A DNA stretch of 64,000 nucleotides. Origin: Thiobacillus sp. (lineage in GTDB: Bacteria; Pseudomonadota; Gammaproteobacteria; Burkholderiales; Thiobacillaceae). A model generated the notes under the pieces. It was not told the origin of the DNA, did not search any database, and worked only from the letters and a program-made list of their open reading frames with translations. The stretch lies in contig JANJWS010000067.1 of NCBI GenBank assembly GCA_024709425.1, positions 60,253 to 124,252 of the forward strand. The letters run 5' to 3'. How positions within the stretch are numbered: position 1 is the stretch's first letter; each line of letters opens with the position of its first letter. This document shows positions 34,352-44,420 of the stretch, one piece after another. The position numbers were made by a program, and so were the translations under genes.

Positions 34352-35197
34352 ATGATGAACCTGTACAATCGACGCATCTGGATCAATCGCATCGGCATCA
34401 CCCTGTCGATGGTGGCGATGAGTCTCGGGCTGATTGCGCTGTTGTGGATCCTGTGGACGCTTTTCTCCAAAGGCTTTGCGGCGCTGAGCTGGGACCTCTT
34501 CACCCAGGATACGCCGGCGCCCGGCTCCGACGGTGGCGGCCTGCGCAATGCGATCGTCGGCAGCGGGCTCATCCTGCTGTTCTCGATGCTGATCGCCACG
34601 CCGATCGGTATCCTGGCGGGGATCTATCTGGCCGAGTACGGTCGTATCTCGAAATTCGCTTCGTTCACCCGTTTCATGACCGACATCATGCTGTCGGCGC
34701 CGTCCATCGTCATCGGTCTCTTCGTGTACGCCCTGTTTGTCGCCACCACGGGGGGCTTCTCCGGTTGGGCCGGCTCGCTCGCGCTGGCGTTGATCGCGAT
34801 TCCGGTGGTGGTGCGCACGACCGAAAACATGCTCAAGCTGGTGCCGACCAGCCTGCGCGAGGCGGCGTTCGCGGTGGGCGCGCCGCGCTGGAAGGTGTCC
34901 CTCAGCGTCACGCTGCGCGCCGTCAAGTCGGGCGTCGTCACGGGCGTGCTGCTGGCGATGGCGCGGATCACCGGCGAAACCGCTCCCCTGTTGTTCACCG
35001 CGCTGAACAACCAGTTCTTCAGCACGAACATGAATGAGCCGATGGGCAATCTACCGGTGGTGATTTTCCAGTTCGCGCTGAGTCCGTACGACAACTGGGT
35101 CAACCTCGCCTGGGGCGGCGCGCTCTTGATCGCCTTTCTGGTGCTCGCGGTCAATATCGGCGTGCGGGTCTTTTTCCGCAACAAAGACAAACGTTAA
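34352..35197 (+). CDS. pstA: Phosphate ABC transporter permease PstA
   Basis: 281 residues, six membrane helices, and the EAA loop REAAFAVGAPRWKVSLSVTL. Two adjacent ATGs (34352, 34355) are both possible. It forms the inner-membrane channel with PstC. pstB follows 21 bases after the stop. Confidence 0.93.
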   Translation: MMNLYNRRIWINRIGITLSMVAMSLGLIALLWILWTLFSKGFAALSWDLFTQDTPAPGSDGGGLRNAIVGSGLILLFSMLIATPIGILAGIYLAEYGRISKFASFTRFMTDIMLSAPSIVIGLFVYALFVATTGGFSGWAGSLALALIAIPVVVRTTENMLKLVPTSLREAAFAVGAPRWKVSLSVTLRAVKSGVVTGVLLAMARITGETAPLLFTALNNQFFSTNMNEPMGNLPVVIFQFALSPYDNWVNLAWGGALLIAFLVLAVNIGVRVFFRNKDKR

Positions 35198-35218
35198 TTT
35201 CCCCGGAGCCTTCTTCCG

Positions 35219-36001
35219 ATGTCCGATCACGTCACCTCCCCCGGCGAAAACCCTGCCCTGCAGGTCCGCAACCTGGACTTTTACTACGGGGATTTCAAGG
35301 GCCTCAAGAGTGTCAGCCTGGACGTCGCGCAGAAAAAAGTGACTGCTTTCATCGGGCCGTCGGGTTGTGGCAAGTCGACGCTGTTGCGCACTTTCAATCG
35401 CATGTACGACCTCTATCCCGGGCAGCGCGCCGAAGGCGAGATCCTGTTCCACGGCAAGAACCTGCTCGACAAGAACCAGGACGTGAACCTGGTGCGCGCC
35501 AAGATCGGAATGGTGTTCCAGAAGCCGACGCCGTTCCCCATGACCATCTACGAGAACATCGCATTCGGCGTGCGTCTCTACGAACGCATGTCGCGCAGCG
35601 CGATGGATGACCGCGTGGAATGGGCGCTCAACAAGGCCGCGCTGTGGGGCGAGGTGAAGGACAAGCTGAACCAGAGCGGGCTGTCGCTTTCCGGCGGCCA
35701 GCAGCAGCGTCTGTGCATTGCACGCGCGGTCGCGGTCAAGCCCGAGATCGTCCTGCTGGACGAGCCGACCTCCGCACTCGATCCGATCTCGACGGCCAAG
35801 ATCGAGGAGCTTGTCAACGAACTGAAGAGTGAATACACCATCGCCATCGTCACCCACAACATGCAGCAGGCGGCACGCATTTCCGACTACACGGCCTTCA
35901 TGTATCTGGGCGAACTGATCGAGATGGGGCGCACCAACGATGTTTTCCTGAAACCCGCGGTCAAGCAGACCGAGGACTACATTACCGGCCGCTTCGGCTG
36001 A
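35219..36001 (+). CDS. pstB: Phosphate ABC transporter ATP-binding protein PstB
   Basis: 260 residues. Walker [11 protein letters not shown]-loop [12 protein letters not shown], signature LSGGQQQR, Walker [15 protein letters not shown] and the H-loop [11 protein letters not shown] are all intact. It energises phosphate import. phoU, which usually follows in this operon, is not here; the next gene is tpiA on its own promoter. Confidence 0.96.
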   Translation: MSDHVTSPGENPALQVRNLDFYYGDFKGLKSVSLDVAQKKVTAFIGPSGCGKSTLLRTFNRMYDLYPGQRAEGEILFHGKNLLDKNQDVNLVRAKIGMVFQKPTPFPMTIYENIAFGVRLYERMSRSAMDDRVEWALNKAALWGEVKDKLNQSGLSLSGGQQQRLCIARAVAVKPEIVLLDEPTSALDPISTAKIEELVNELKSEYTIAIVTHNMQQAARISDYTAFMYLGELIEMGRTNDVFLKPAVKQTEDYITGRFG

Positions 36002-36030
36002 TCCGCATTGCGTAATCGTGCGCGCAGCGG

Positions 36031-36059
36031 TTGACCGGCGGGCGCGTTACGCTTAACAT
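36031..36059 (+). promoter_or_regulatory. Sigma-70 promoter of tpiA
   Basis: TTGACC (36031-36036), a 17-base spacer and TAACAT (36054-36059). Transcription would begin near 36066, about 20 bases before tpiA. It separates the tpiA-secG-nuo region from pst control. Confidence 0.7.
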
Positions 36060-36086
36060 CGCGCACTTTTGTTTGGCAGACTCTCC

Positions 36087-36833
36087 ATGCGCAAGAAGCT
36101 CGTAGCCGGTAACTGGAAAATGCACGGCAGCCTGGCCGAAAACGCCGCATTGTTGGGCGCGATCAAGCCCGCGCTGGCGGGCATTGAAGCTGCGGTGTGC
36201 GTGCCGTTCCCCTACCTGGCACAGGCACAAGCCGCGTTGGCCGGATCGTCGATCGCCTGGGGTGCGCAGAACCTGTCGGAACAGGTCAAGGGTGCGTTCA
36301 CGGGTGAGGTGTCGGCTGCCATGCTCGTCGATTTCGGCTGCCAGTACGTGATTGTCGGCCATTCCGAGCGGCGCAGCCTGTATGGCGAGACCGACGAACT
36401 GGTGGCAAAGAAATACATGGCCGCGCAGGCTGCCGGACTCATTCCGATTCTGTGTGTGGGCGAGTCGCTGGCCGAGCGCGAAGCGGGCGTTACCGAAACC
36501 GTCGTCGCGCGGCAGCTCGATGCAGTGATCAGCGCGGCCGGTGTGGCCTCGCTTGCCAAGGCCGTGGTGGCCTATGAACCGGTGTGGGCCATCGGAACCG
36601 GCAAGACTGCGACACCGGAGCAGGCGCAGGCCGTGCATGCGTTCATCCGCAGCAAGATTGCGGCGCTGGATGCAGGCGTTGCCACGGGGCTGGTGATCCA
36701 GTACGGGGGTAGCGTGAAGGCGGCGAATGCGGGAGAATTGTTCTCTCAACCTGACATCGACGGCGGGCTCATTGGCGGCGCTTCGCTGGTTGCCGACGAA
36801 TTCATCGCCATCTGCCGGGCGGCGGCCAAATAA
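36087..36833 (+). CDS. tpiA: Triosephosphate isomerase
   Basis: 248 residues. Interconverts dihydroxyacetone phosphate and glyceraldehyde 3-phosphate. N-terminal [14 protein letters not shown] with the catalytic Asn-Lys, [10 protein letters not shown] with the catalytic His, and [16 protein letters not shown] with the catalytic Glu and flexible loop are intact. The order tpiA-secG-tRNA-Leu-nuoA is standard in betaproteobacteria. Confidence 0.96.
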   Translation: MRKKLVAGNWKMHGSLAENAALLGAIKPALAGIEAAVCVPFPYLAQAQAALAGSSIAWGAQNLSEQVKGAFTGEVSAAMLVDFGCQYVIVGHSERRSLYGETDELVAKKYMAAQAAGLIPILCVGESLAEREAGVTETVVARQLDAVISAAGVASLAKAVVAYEPVWAIGTGKTATPEQAQAVHAFIRSKIAALDAGVATGLVIQYGGSVKAANAGELFSQPDIDGGLIGGASLVADEFIAICRAAAK

Positions 36834-36857
36834 GCCTCGGCGCGCAAAAAACACGTC

Positions 36858-37202
36858 ATGGAAACTCTGGTCTGGATCGTTCACATCATCGTTGCCGTTG
36901 CGGTCATCGCACTGGTGCTGCTGCAACATGGCAAGGGCGCTGACATGGGGGCTGCATTTGGCAGCGGTTCCTCGGGCAGCCTCTTTGGTTCGACCGGTTC
37001 GGCCAATTTTCTGAGCCGTAGTACCGCCGTGCTGGCGACCCTGTTTTTCCTGACCAGTCTTGCACTGGCATTTTTCGCGCTGCAGCAGCACAAGCCGGCT
37101 GCAAGCGTGCTGGATCGTGCCGCGGTGCCGGCAGCCGCGCCCGCAGCTCCGGCAGCGCCTTCGGAGCCGGCCGAGTCGCGCGCGGCGGACATTCCGCAAT
37201 AA
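36858..37202 (+). CDS. secG: Protein translocase subunit SecG
   Basis: 114 residues. Two membrane helices (about 3-22 and 52-74) flank the SecG motif [21 protein letters not shown] Pro/Ala-rich tail of about 35 residues extends beyond the second helix, longer than in E. coli. Auxiliary subunit of the SecYEG channel. The tRNA-Leu gene follows 61 bases later. Confidence 0.93.
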   Translation: METLVWIVHIIVAVAVIALVLLQHGKGADMGAAFGSGSSGSLFGSTGSANFLSRSTAVLATLFFLTSLALAFFALQQHKPAASVLDRAAVPAAAPAAPAAPSEPAESRAADIPQ

Positions 37203-37263
37203 CAACAAATGGTTTTGCGGCGGCGCCATACGGTGTCGCCAACCCAAGGACGCAAGTCTTCGG

Positions 37264-37348
37264 GCCGACGTGGTGGAATTGGTAGACACGCTATCTTGAG
37301 GGGGTAGTGACGAAAGTCGTGCGAGTTCGAGTCTCGCCGTCGGCACCA
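37264..37348 (+). tRNA. tRNA-Leu (anticodon GAG)
   Basis: 85 bases including an encoded CCA. Acceptor arms GCCGACG (37264-37270) and CGTCGGC (37338-37344) pair perfectly; the anticodon stem ctatc/ggtag encloses a seven-base loop with GAG at 37298-37300. A long variable arm (tgacgaaagtcgt region) is typical of leucine tRNAs. It reads CUC/CUU codons. Confidence 0.95.
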
Positions 37349-37361
37349 TCAGTTTTCCAGG

Positions 37362-37379
37362 TTTGGACAATAGTCCAAA
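37362..37379. promoter_or_regulatory. Inverted repeat upstream of the nuo promoter
   Basis: TTTGGAC and GTCCAAA are exact inverted arms around a four-base centre. The site lies 14 bases after tRNA-Leu and about 50 bases before the nuo -35 box. It could be a weak terminator for the tRNA or an operator for nuo; no T run follows directly. Confidence 0.45.
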
Positions 37380-37428
37380 TTGTCTAGTATCTGATTGATT
37401 TTTTGGCATAAAGTTGCATTCTTGCCGC

Positions 37429-37458
37429 TTGACAGCCCATACACTGAGCTAATAAACT
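37429..37458 (+). promoter_or_regulatory. Sigma-70 promoter of the nuo operon
   Basis: A perfect TTGACA (37429-37434), an 18-base spacer and TAAACT (37453-37458). The region is AT-rich compared with its surroundings. A leader of about 50 bases carries aggag before the nuoA start. Confidence 0.6.
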
Positions 37459-37515
37459 CATAAAATAATTATTTGAGATGATGGTGGTCCGATAAGGATC
37501 ACTTGGAGGAGTCTG

Positions 37516-37872
37516 GTGCTGGAGAATTATCTCCCCATCTTGTTGTTCATGCTGGTCGGGTTGGCTTTCGGTGTCGTTCCCATCCTTGCGGGGGGGCTGC
37601 TGGCTCCGCACCGCCCTGACAGTGAGAAACTTTCGCCGTACGAGTGTGGGTTCGAGGCGTTCGAGGACGCACGGATGAAATTCGACGTGCGTTACTACCT
37701 TGTCGCCATCTTGTTCATCCTGTTCGATCTGGAAATCGCCTTTCTCTTTCCCTGGGCCATCGTGCTCGAGGAAATCGGCCTTGCAGGTTTTGTCGCCATG
37801 ATGGTGTTCCTGGGCATTCTCGTCGTCGGCTTCATTTATGAGTGGATGCGCGGCGCGCTGGAGTGGGAATGA
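37516..37872 (+). CDS. nuoA: NADH-quinone oxidoreductase subunit A
   Basis: 118 residues with three membrane helices and the conserved loop [25 protein letters not shown] (about 40-63, broken here only by quoting length), which lies near the quinone site. GTG start with ggagga upstream. First gene of a complete 14-gene complex I operon. Its stop overlaps the nuoB ATG. Confidence 0.95.
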   Translation: MLENYLPILLFMLVGLAFGVVPILAGGLLAPHRPDSEKLSPYECGFEAFEDARMKFDVRYYLVAILFILFDLEIAFLFPWAIVLEEIGLAGFVAMMVFLGILVVGFIYEWMRGALEWE

Positions 37873-38345
37873 GCATCGAGGGCGTTCTACCCCAGGGTTT
37901 CGTTACGGCGAAGGCCGACCAGCTGATCAACTACATGCGCACCGGCTCGATGTGGCCGATGACGTTCGGTCTTGCGTGCTGTGCGGTCGAAATGATGCAG
38001 GCCGGCGCGTCGCGCTATGACCTCGACCGCTTCGGTATTGTGTTTCGTCCGAGTCCGCGCCAGTCCGACGTCATGATCGTCGCCGGCACGCTGTGCAACA
38101 AGATGGCGCCGGCACTACGCAAGGTGTACGACCAGATGGCCGAGCCGCGCTGGGTGATCTCCATGGGCTCATGCGCCAATGGCGGCGGTTACTACCATTA
38201 TTCCTATTCCGTGGTGCGCGGCTGCGACCGCATCGTGCCGGTCGACATCTATGTCCCCGGCTGCCCGCCCACCGCGGAAGCGCTCCTGTTCGGCATCATC
38301 CAGTTGCAGAACAAGATCAGGCGTACCAACACCATTGCGCGCTGA
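37869..38345 (+). CDS. nuoB: NADH-quinone oxidoreductase subunit B
   Basis: 158 residues. Carries iron-sulfur cluster N2, the last carrier before quinone: the ligands lie in [21 protein letters not shown] and [15 protein letters not shown] overlaps the nuoA stop; homologues start at MSIEGVL. Confidence 0.96.
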   Translation: MSIEGVLPQGFVTAKADQLINYMRTGSMWPMTFGLACCAVEMMQAGASRYDLDRFGIVFRPSPRQSDVMIVAGTLCNKMAPALRKVYDQMAEPRWVISMGSCANGGGYYHYSYSVVRGCDRIVPVDIYVPGCPPTAEALLFGIIQLQNKIRRTNTIAR

Positions 38346-38351
38346 CCCTCC

Positions 38352-38951
38352 ATGTCGCAGACCCTCGAAGAATTCTCGCTGACGCTGCAACGGCTGCTGG
38401 GCAAGTCCCTCGTGCAGTCCTTCGTGCGCCTGGGTGAACTGACCCTGGTGCTGCGGCCGCAGGACTATGCCGAGGCGATGCGCACGCTGCGCGATCACCC
38501 GGAGTGTCGGTTCGAGCAACTGATCGACCTGTGTGGCGTGGACTATCGCGATTATGGCGACGGCATTTGGGAAGGGGCGCGCTTCGCAGTCGTGGTTCAC
38601 CTGTTGTCGTTGACGCACAACCGGCGTGTGCGCGTGCGCACGTTCTGCCCCGACGACGACCTGCCGGTGGTGGCCTCGCTGATCGATCTGTGGCCGTCGG
38701 CCAACTGGTTCGAGCGCGAGGCTTTCGACCTCTATGGCATCGTGTTCGAAGGGCACCCTGACTTGCGCCGCATCCTCACCGATTACGGTTTCATCGGCCA
38801 TCCGTTCCGCAAGGATTTCCCCTTGTCCGGGCATGTCGAGATGCGCTACGACCCGGTGCAGCAGCGCGTGATCTACCAGCCGGTGTCGATCGAGCCGCGC
38901 GAGGTGACCCCGCGCATCGTGCGCGACGAAAGCTACGGGGCAGGGCGCTGA
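38352..38951 (+). CDS. nuoC: NADH-quinone oxidoreductase subunit C
   Basis: 199 residues of the 30-kDa subunit, with the signature [29 protein letters not shown] region (about 117-145; key residues E-R-E-x-x-D-x-x-G). NuoC is separate from NuoD here, unlike the fused NuoCD of E. coli. Part of the peripheral arm. Confidence 0.95.
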   Translation: MSQTLEEFSLTLQRLLGKSLVQSFVRLGELTLVLRPQDYAEAMRTLRDHPECRFEQLIDLCGVDYRDYGDGIWEGARFAVVVHLLSLTHNRRVRVRTFCPDDDLPVVASLIDLWPSANWFEREAFDLYGIVFEGHPDLRRILTDYGFIGHPFRKDFPLSGHVEMRYDPVQQRVIYQPVSIEPREVTPRIVRDESYGAGR

Positions 38952-38952
38952 G

Positions 38953-39015
38953 ATGTCCGAGATCCGCAACGACGCTGTTTCAATGCGTGTGATTCAGGGG
39001 ATTTCACATGGCTGA
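38953..39015 (+). CDS. Short upstream frame resembling the NuoD N-terminus
   Basis: A 20-codon frame begins at ATG 38953, two bases after nuoC, and reads [20 protein letters not shown] before TGA at 39013-39015. It ends inside the nuoD start region, in another frame. Its first six residues mirror the NuoD start MAEIRN, and the bases align too. It may be a leftover of a duplicated nuoD start or a leader that couples nuoD translation. No ribosome site of its own is evident. Confidence 0.3.
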   Translation: MSEIRNDAVSMRVIQGISHG

Positions 39016-40261
39016 AATCCGAAATTACACGATGAACTTCGGCCCGCAGCACCCGGCCGCGCACGGCGTGCTGCGCCTGGTGCTGGAGCTGGACGGTGAG
39101 GTGATCCAGCGCGCCGACCCGCACATCGGCCTGTTGCACCGCGCCACCGAGAAGCTCGCCGAGCACAAGACCTTCCTCCAGTCGGTGCCCTACATGGACC
39201 GCCTCGACTATGTGTCGATGATGGTCAACGAGCACGCCTACGTGATGGCGATCGAGAAGCTGCTCGGCATCGAGGTGCCGGAACGTGCACAATACATCCG
39301 GGTGATGTTCGACGAGATCACCCGCATTCTCAACCACCTCTTGTGGCTGGGCGCGCACGCGCTCGACGTCGGCGCGATGACGGTGTTTCTCTACGCCTTC
39401 CGCGAGCGCGAGGACCTGATGGACTGCTACGAGGCGGTGTCGGGCGCGCGCCTGCACGCGGCCTATTACCGCCCGGGCGGCGTCTACCGCGATCTGCCTG
39501 ACACCATGCCGCAGTACCAGGCACAGCATACCCGCAACGAAGCGACGATGAAGTCGATGAACGCCAACCGCCAGGGTTCGCTGCTCGACTTCATCGAGGA
39601 CTTCACCCGCCGTTTCCCGACCTATGTCGACGAGTACGAGACGCTGCTCACCGACAACCGCATCTGGAAGCAGCGCACCGTCGGCATCGGCGTGGTGTCG
39701 CCCGAGCGTGCGAAGGCGCTGGGCTTCACCGGACCCATGCTGCGCGGCTCCGGCATCGAATGGGACCTGCGCAAGAAGCAGCCCTACGAGGTCTACGACC
39801 GCATGGATTTCGACATCCCGGTCGGCACCAACGGCGACTGTTACGACCGTTATCTGGTGCGCGTCGAGGAAATGCGGCAATCGAACCGCATCATCAGGCA
39901 GTGCGTCGACTGGTTGCGGAAGAACCCGGGTCCGGTGATCACCACGAACCACAAGGTGGCGCCGCCCGATCGCGTGTCGATGAAGCAGAACATGGAAGAG
40001 CTGATCCACCATTTCAAGCTCTTTACCGAGGGCATGCATGTGCCGGCCGGCGAGGCCTACGCGGCGGTGGAGCATCCCAAGGGCGAGTTCGGCATCTACC
40101 TGGTGTCGGACGGTGCCAACAAGCCCTATCGTCTGAAGATCCGTGCGCCGGGTTACGCGCACCTGGCGGCGCTCGACGAGATGAGCCGCGGCCACATGAT
40201 CGCCGACGTCGTCGCCATCATCGGCACGCAGGACATCGTTTTCGGGGAGATCGACCGCTGA
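39008..40261 (+). CDS. nuoD: NADH-quinone oxidoreductase subunit D
   Basis: 417 residues of the 49-kDa subunit. The start [20 protein letters not shown] contains the conserved quinone-site region with the key His. Later motifs [14 protein letters not shown] and the C-terminal [14 protein letters not shown] are typical. It forms the quinone pocket with NuoB. The aggggat ribosome site sits inside the short upstream frame. Confidence 0.96.
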   Translation: MAEIRNYTMNFGPQHPAAHGVLRLVLELDGEVIQRADPHIGLLHRATEKLAEHKTFLQSVPYMDRLDYVSMMVNEHAYVMAIEKLLGIEVPERAQYIRVMFDEITRILNHLLWLGAHALDVGAMTVFLYAFREREDLMDCYEAVSGARLHAAYYRPGGVYRDLPDTMPQYQAQHTRNEATMKSMNANRQGSLLDFIEDFTRRFPTYVDEYETLLTDNRIWKQRTVGIGVVSPERAKALGFTGPMLRGSGIEWDLRKKQPYEVYDRMDFDIPVGTNGDCYDRYLVRVEEMRQSNRIIRQCVDWLRKNPGPVITTNHKVAPPDRVSMKQNMEELIHHFKLFTEGMHVPAGEAYAAVEHPKGEFGIYLVSDGANKPYRLKIRAPGYAHLAALDEMSRGHMIADVVAIIGTQDIVFGEIDR

Positions 40262-40761
40262 TGGCCAACTCTGACACAGACAGCCTGCGGCTGAGCCAGG
40301 AATCACTTGCGGCGATCGACGCCGAAATCGCCAAATACCCCGCCGAGCACAAGCAGTCGGCGGTGATGGGCGCGCTGCGCATCGCCCAGGCGGAAAAGGG
40401 CTGGCTGAAGCCGGAACTGATCGAGTACGTCGCGCACTATCTGGGTATGCCGCCGATCGCGGCACTGGAGGTCGCGTCCTTCTACAACATGTACGATACG
40501 CATCCGGTGGGGCGCCACAAGATCACCGTGTGCACCAACCTGCCGTGCATGCTGCGTGGCGCCAACGAGATCGCTGCGCACCTGAAGGAAAAACTCGGCA
40601 TCGGTTTCGGCGAAACCACCGAGGACGGGCGCTTTACGCTGAAGGAAGGCGAGTGCATGGGCGCCTGCGGCGATGCACCGATGTGCCTGTGCAACAACCA
40701 CACCATGCACACCCGTCTCACGCCGGAGAAGGTGGACGAATTGCTGGACACGCTCAAATGA
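40261..40761 (+). CDS. nuoE: NADH-quinone oxidoreductase subunit E
   Basis: 166 residues with a thioredoxin-like fold holding 2Fe-2S cluster N1a: ligands in VCTNLPCML and [12 protein letters not shown]. The ATG shares a base with the nuoD stop. Part of the NADH dehydrogenase module with NuoF and NuoG. Confidence 0.95.
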   Translation: MANSDTDSLRLSQESLAAIDAEIAKYPAEHKQSAVMGALRIAQAEKGWLKPELIEYVAHYLGMPPIAALEVASFYNMYDTHPVGRHKITVCTNLPCMLRGANEIAAHLKEKLGIGFGETTEDGRFTLKEGECMGACGDAPMCLCNNHTMHTRLTPEKVDELLDTLK

Positions 40762-42038
40762 GCCTGCTGACGCCCACGCCCAAGGTGTGCAGCTGGACCC
40801 AGGAACTCGACAACCCGGGTTCCCTGGCGACCTATGTCGCCCACGGGGGTTACCAGGCCTTGCGCCGTATCGTTACCGAGAACGTGCCGGCCGACACCAT
40901 CATCGCCGAACTGAAGACCAGTGCGCTGCGCGGTCGCGGCGGCGCCGGTTTCCCGACGGGGCTCAAGTGGAGCTTCATGCCGCGCGGCTTTGCCGGCGAC
41001 AAGTACATTGTCTGCAACAGCGACGAGGGCGAGCCGGGTACTTTCAAGGACCGCGACATCCTGCGCTACAACCCGCACCAGCTCATCGAGGGCATGGCGA
41101 TCGCCGGCTACGTGCTGGGCGCCAAGGTCGGCTACAACTACATTCACGGCGAGATCTTCGAGGTGTACCAGAGCTTCGAGCGTGCGCTCGAAGAAGCGCG
41201 TGCGGCCGGCTATCTCGGCGACGGGCTCTTCGGTACGAATTTCGGCTTCCAGCTGCATGCGCACCATGGCTACGGCGCCTACATCTGCGGCGAGGAAACC
41301 GCATTGCTGGAATCGATCGAGGGCAAGAAGGGCCAGCCGCGCTTCAAGCCGCCGTTCCCGGCGAGTTTCGGTCTCTATGGCAAGCCGACCACGATCAACA
41401 ATACCGAGACGCTCGCGTCGGTGCCGTGGATCATGCAGCACGGCGGCCAGGCCTTCCTCGAGCTGGGCAAGCCCAACAACGGGGGGGCCAAACTGTTCTC
41501 GGTGTCGGGCCACGTCAACAACCCCGGTAACTTCGAGGTGCCGCTCGGCACGCCTTTCCCCGAGCTGCTGGAAATGGCCGGCGGGGTGCGCAACGGCCAC
41601 AGGCTGAAAGCCGTCATTCCCGGCGGATCGTCGGCCCCGGTGCTGCCCGCCGACATCATGATGGACTGCACGCTGGACTTCGATTCGATCGCCAAGGCGG
41701 GATCCATGCTCGGCTCCGGCGCGGTGATCGTGATGGACGAGACGGTGTGCATGGTGCGCGCGCTGGAGCGCCTGTCATATTTCTACTTCGAGGAGTCGTG
41801 CGGGCAGTGCACCCCGTGCCGTGAAGGCACGGGGTGGATGTACCGCATCATTCATCGCATCGAGCACGGCCAGGGCCGTCCGGAAGACCTCGACCTGCTC
41901 AACAACGTGGCGGGGCGTATCGCCGGACACACCATCTGCGCGCTGGGTGACGCGGCCGCGATGCCGGTGCAGAGTTTTCTCAAACATTTCGGCGATGAGT
42001 TCGCGTATCACGTCGAACACAAGCGCTGCATGGTGTAA
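40758..42038 (+). CDS. nuoF: NADH-quinone oxidoreductase subunit F
   Basis: 426 residues. Binds NADH, FMN and 4Fe-4S cluster N3. Motifs: [15 protein letters not shown] for [18 protein letters not shown] for FMN, and [15 protein letters not shown] plus a later Cys (HTICALGD) for N3. The start overlaps the nuoE stop (ATGA). Confidence 0.96.
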   Translation: MSLLTPTPKVCSWTQELDNPGSLATYVAHGGYQALRRIVTENVPADTIIAELKTSALRGRGGAGFPTGLKWSFMPRGFAGDKYIVCNSDEGEPGTFKDRDILRYNPHQLIEGMAIAGYVLGAKVGYNYIHGEIFEVYQSFERALEEARAAGYLGDGLFGTNFGFQLHAHHGYGAYICGEETALLESIEGKKGQPRFKPPFPASFGLYGKPTTINNTETLASVPWIMQHGGQAFLELGKPNNGGAKLFSVSGHVNNPGNFEVPLGTPFPELLEMAGGVRNGHRLKAVIPGGSSAPVLPADIMMDCTLDFDSIAKAGSMLGSGAVIVMDETVCMVRALERLSYFYFEESCGQCTPCREGTGWMYRIIHRIEHGQGRPEDLDLLNNVAGRIAGHTICALGDAAAMPVQSFLKHFGDEFAYHVEHKRCMV

Positions 42039-42041
42039 CCG

Positions 42042-44408
42042 ATGTCCCTGCTGAACATAGAAATCGACGGCCAGGCGCTGCAGATCGAAAGCGGCAAGAC
42101 CATCATGGATGCGGCCAGCCGGCTCGGCATCGTGATCCCGCATTTCTGCTACCACAAGAAGCTGTCGATCGCGGCGAGCTGCCGCATGTGTCTGGTCGAG
42201 GTGGAAAAGGCGCCGAAGCCGCTGCCCGCCTGCGCGACGCCGGTGGCCGAGGGCATGAAGGTGCATACGCGCTCGCAATACGCGATCAATGCGCAGAAGG
42301 GCGTGATGGAGTTTCTGCTCATCAACCACCCGCTCGATTGCCCGATCTGCGACCAGGGTGGCGAGTGCATGCTGCAGGACATCGCGGTAGGTTACGGCGG
42401 CTCGGCATCGCGCTATCACGAGGTCAAGCGTGTGGTGCGTGAGAAGAATCTCGGTCCGCTCGTTGCCACCGATATGACGCGCTGCATCCACTGCAGCCGC
42501 TGCGTGCGCTTCGGGCAGGAGATCGCCGGCATCATGGAACTCGGCATGCCGGGCCGCGGCGAGCACACCGAAGTGATGCCATTCCTGGAAAATCAGGTGG
42601 CATCGGAACTGTCCGGCAACGTCATCGACCTGTGCCCGGTCGGCGCACTTACCAGCAAGCCGTTCCGCTACAGCGCACGCCCGTGGGAACTGGCGCGGCG
42701 GCCGTCGATCAGCCCGCACGACAGTCTCGGTGCGAACATCGAGGTGCACGTCAAGAACGACCGCGTGATGCGCGTGGTGCCGCGTGACAACGAGGCAGTC
42801 AACGAATGCTGGATCGCCGACCGCGACCGTTTTGGCTACGAAGCACTCAACCTCGTCGAACGTCTCACCCGGCCGATGATCAAGGACAACGGCCAGTGGG
42901 TGGAAACGTCCTGGGCGGCGGCGCTGGATCATGTGGCGGCGAAGCTCAAGGCGATTCCCGCGGCGGACATCGGTGCGCTGGCTGCGCCGCACCGAACCGT
43001 CGAGGAACTCTACCTCCTGCAAAAGCTGATGCGCAGCCTGGGCGGCGGCAACGTTGATCACCGCCTGCGCCAGAGCGATTTCGGACTCGACGCACAGGCG
43101 CGCGGCAGCTTCTGGCTCGGCCTGCCGGTGGAAGCGCTCGCCTGTCTCGACCGCGTGCTGCTGGTCGGTTCCAATCCACGCAAGGACCATCCGCTGCTGG
43201 CCCAGCGCCTGCGCGCAGCAGCGCGGGCAGGGGCCGAGGTCAATCTCGTCGGCGCGAGCAGCGAAGATTTTCTTGCCCCCCTGCATGCGCGCAGCACCGT
43301 TGCGCCATCGCAGCTGCCGGCGGCGCTCGCGGGTGTGTGCGCGGCACTGGCTGCGCTGAAGGGCGCGCCGGTACCGGCACTCGCTGCCGCGCATCTGGGT
43401 GTGGGCGCGCCGGATGCGACGGCGCAGCGCATGGCGGCGAGCCTTGCCGGTGGCGAGCGGCGCGCCGTGCTGCTCGGCAACTTCGCCCAGTACCACCCGG
43501 CGTATGCACAGTTGCACGGCCTGGCGCAGGAGATCGCGCATCTCGTGGACGCACCGTTCGGCGTGCTCGGCGAAGCCGCCAACAGCGTGGGAGCGGCGGT
43601 GGCCGGCGCGGTGCCGCGACGTGGCCCGCTCGGACATCCGGCGGTGCAGGGGTTGAACGCGGCGCAGATGCTGGCACAGCGCCTGCGCGCGTATGTGCTG
43701 CTCGACGTCGAGGCGGAGCTCGATAGCCAGGATCCGGTGACGGCGCTGGCGAGCCTGCAGGGCGCCGAATGCGTCGTCGCGCTGACGTCCTACGCTGGCC
43801 GCGCGCTGGATTATGCTGATGTGCTGCTGCCGATCGCGCCGTGGACCGAAACCTCCGGCACCTTCATCAACACCGAGGGCCGTGTGCAGTCCTTCGCCGC
43901 GGTGGTAAAGCCGCTCGGCGAAACACGCCCCGCATGGAAGGTGCTGCGCGTGCTGGGCAACCTGCTGGGGCTGTCGGGCTTCGATCAGGACGACTCGCGC
44001 GAGGTGCTGCGCGAGGCGCTGGGCGCCACGCCGCAGGATGCTGTCTGCGCGGCGCTCGACAATCGCGTGCAGGGTGTCGCTGCCGCGGCCGTTGCGGCGG
44101 AATCCGGCCTCGAACGGATCGCCGAGGTGCCGATCTATCAGACCGACCCCATGGTGCGCCGGGCACCGGCGCTACAGCGCACTGCCGACGCTGCGCTGCC
44201 AGTGGCGCGCATGCACGGCGTCCTCATCGCCCGCCTGGGCCTGGAAGAGAACGGCCGCGTGTCCGTGCGCCAGACCGCATCGGCGCTGACGCTCAAGGTC
44301 GAGCGCGACGATAACCTGCCCGACGGATGCATCCGCATTCCGGCGGGCCATCCCCTGACCGCGAACCTCGGCCCGATGTTCGGGCCGGTCGCGGCGGAAC
44401 GGGTGTAA
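42042..44408 (+). CDS. nuoG: NADH-quinone oxidoreductase subunit G
   Basis: 788 residues. The N-terminal part holds 2Fe-2S N1b (FCYHKKLSIAASCRMCLVEV) and 4Fe-4S clusters N5 and N4 (HPLDCPICDQGGECMLQD; CIHCSRCVRFGQEIAGI; PVGAL). A long molybdopterin-oxidoreductase-like domain without cofactor follows. The extra N7 cluster ligands seen in E. coli are not evident. It starts three bases after nuoF. Confidence 0.95.
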   Translation: MSLLNIEIDGQALQIESGKTIMDAASRLGIVIPHFCYHKKLSIAASCRMCLVEVEKAPKPLPACATPVAEGMKVHTRSQYAINAQKGVMEFLLINHPLDCPICDQGGECMLQDIAVGYGGSASRYHEVKRVVREKNLGPLVATDMTRCIHCSRCVRFGQEIAGIMELGMPGRGEHTEVMPFLENQVASELSGNVIDLCPVGALTSKPFRYSARPWELARRPSISPHDSLGANIEVHVKNDRVMRVVPRDNEAVNECWIADRDRFGYEALNLVERLTRPMIKDNGQWVETSWAAALDHVAAKLKAIPAADIGALAAPHRTVEELYLLQKLMRSLGGGNVDHRLRQSDFGLDAQARGSFWLGLPVEALACLDRVLLVGSNPRKDHPLLAQRLRAAARAGAEVNLVGASSEDFLAPLHARSTVAPSQLPAALAGVCAALAALKGAPVPALAAAHLGVGAPDATAQRMAASLAGGERRAVLLGNFAQYHPAYAQLHGLAQEIAHLVDAPFGVLGEAANSVGAAVAGAVPRRGPLGHPAVQGLNAAQMLAQRLRAYVLLDVEAELDSQDPVTALASLQGAECVVALTSYAGRALDYADVLLPIAPWTETSGTFINTEGRVQSFAAVVKPLGETRPAWKVLRVLGNLLGLSGFDQDDSREVLREALGATPQDAVCAALDNRVQGVAAAAVAAESGLERIAEVPIYQTDPMVRRAPALQRTADAALPVARMHGVLIARLGLEENGRVSVRQTASALTLKVERDDNLPDGCIRIPAGHPLTANLGPMFGPVAAERV

Positions 44409-44420
44409 GGGAGGCAAGGC

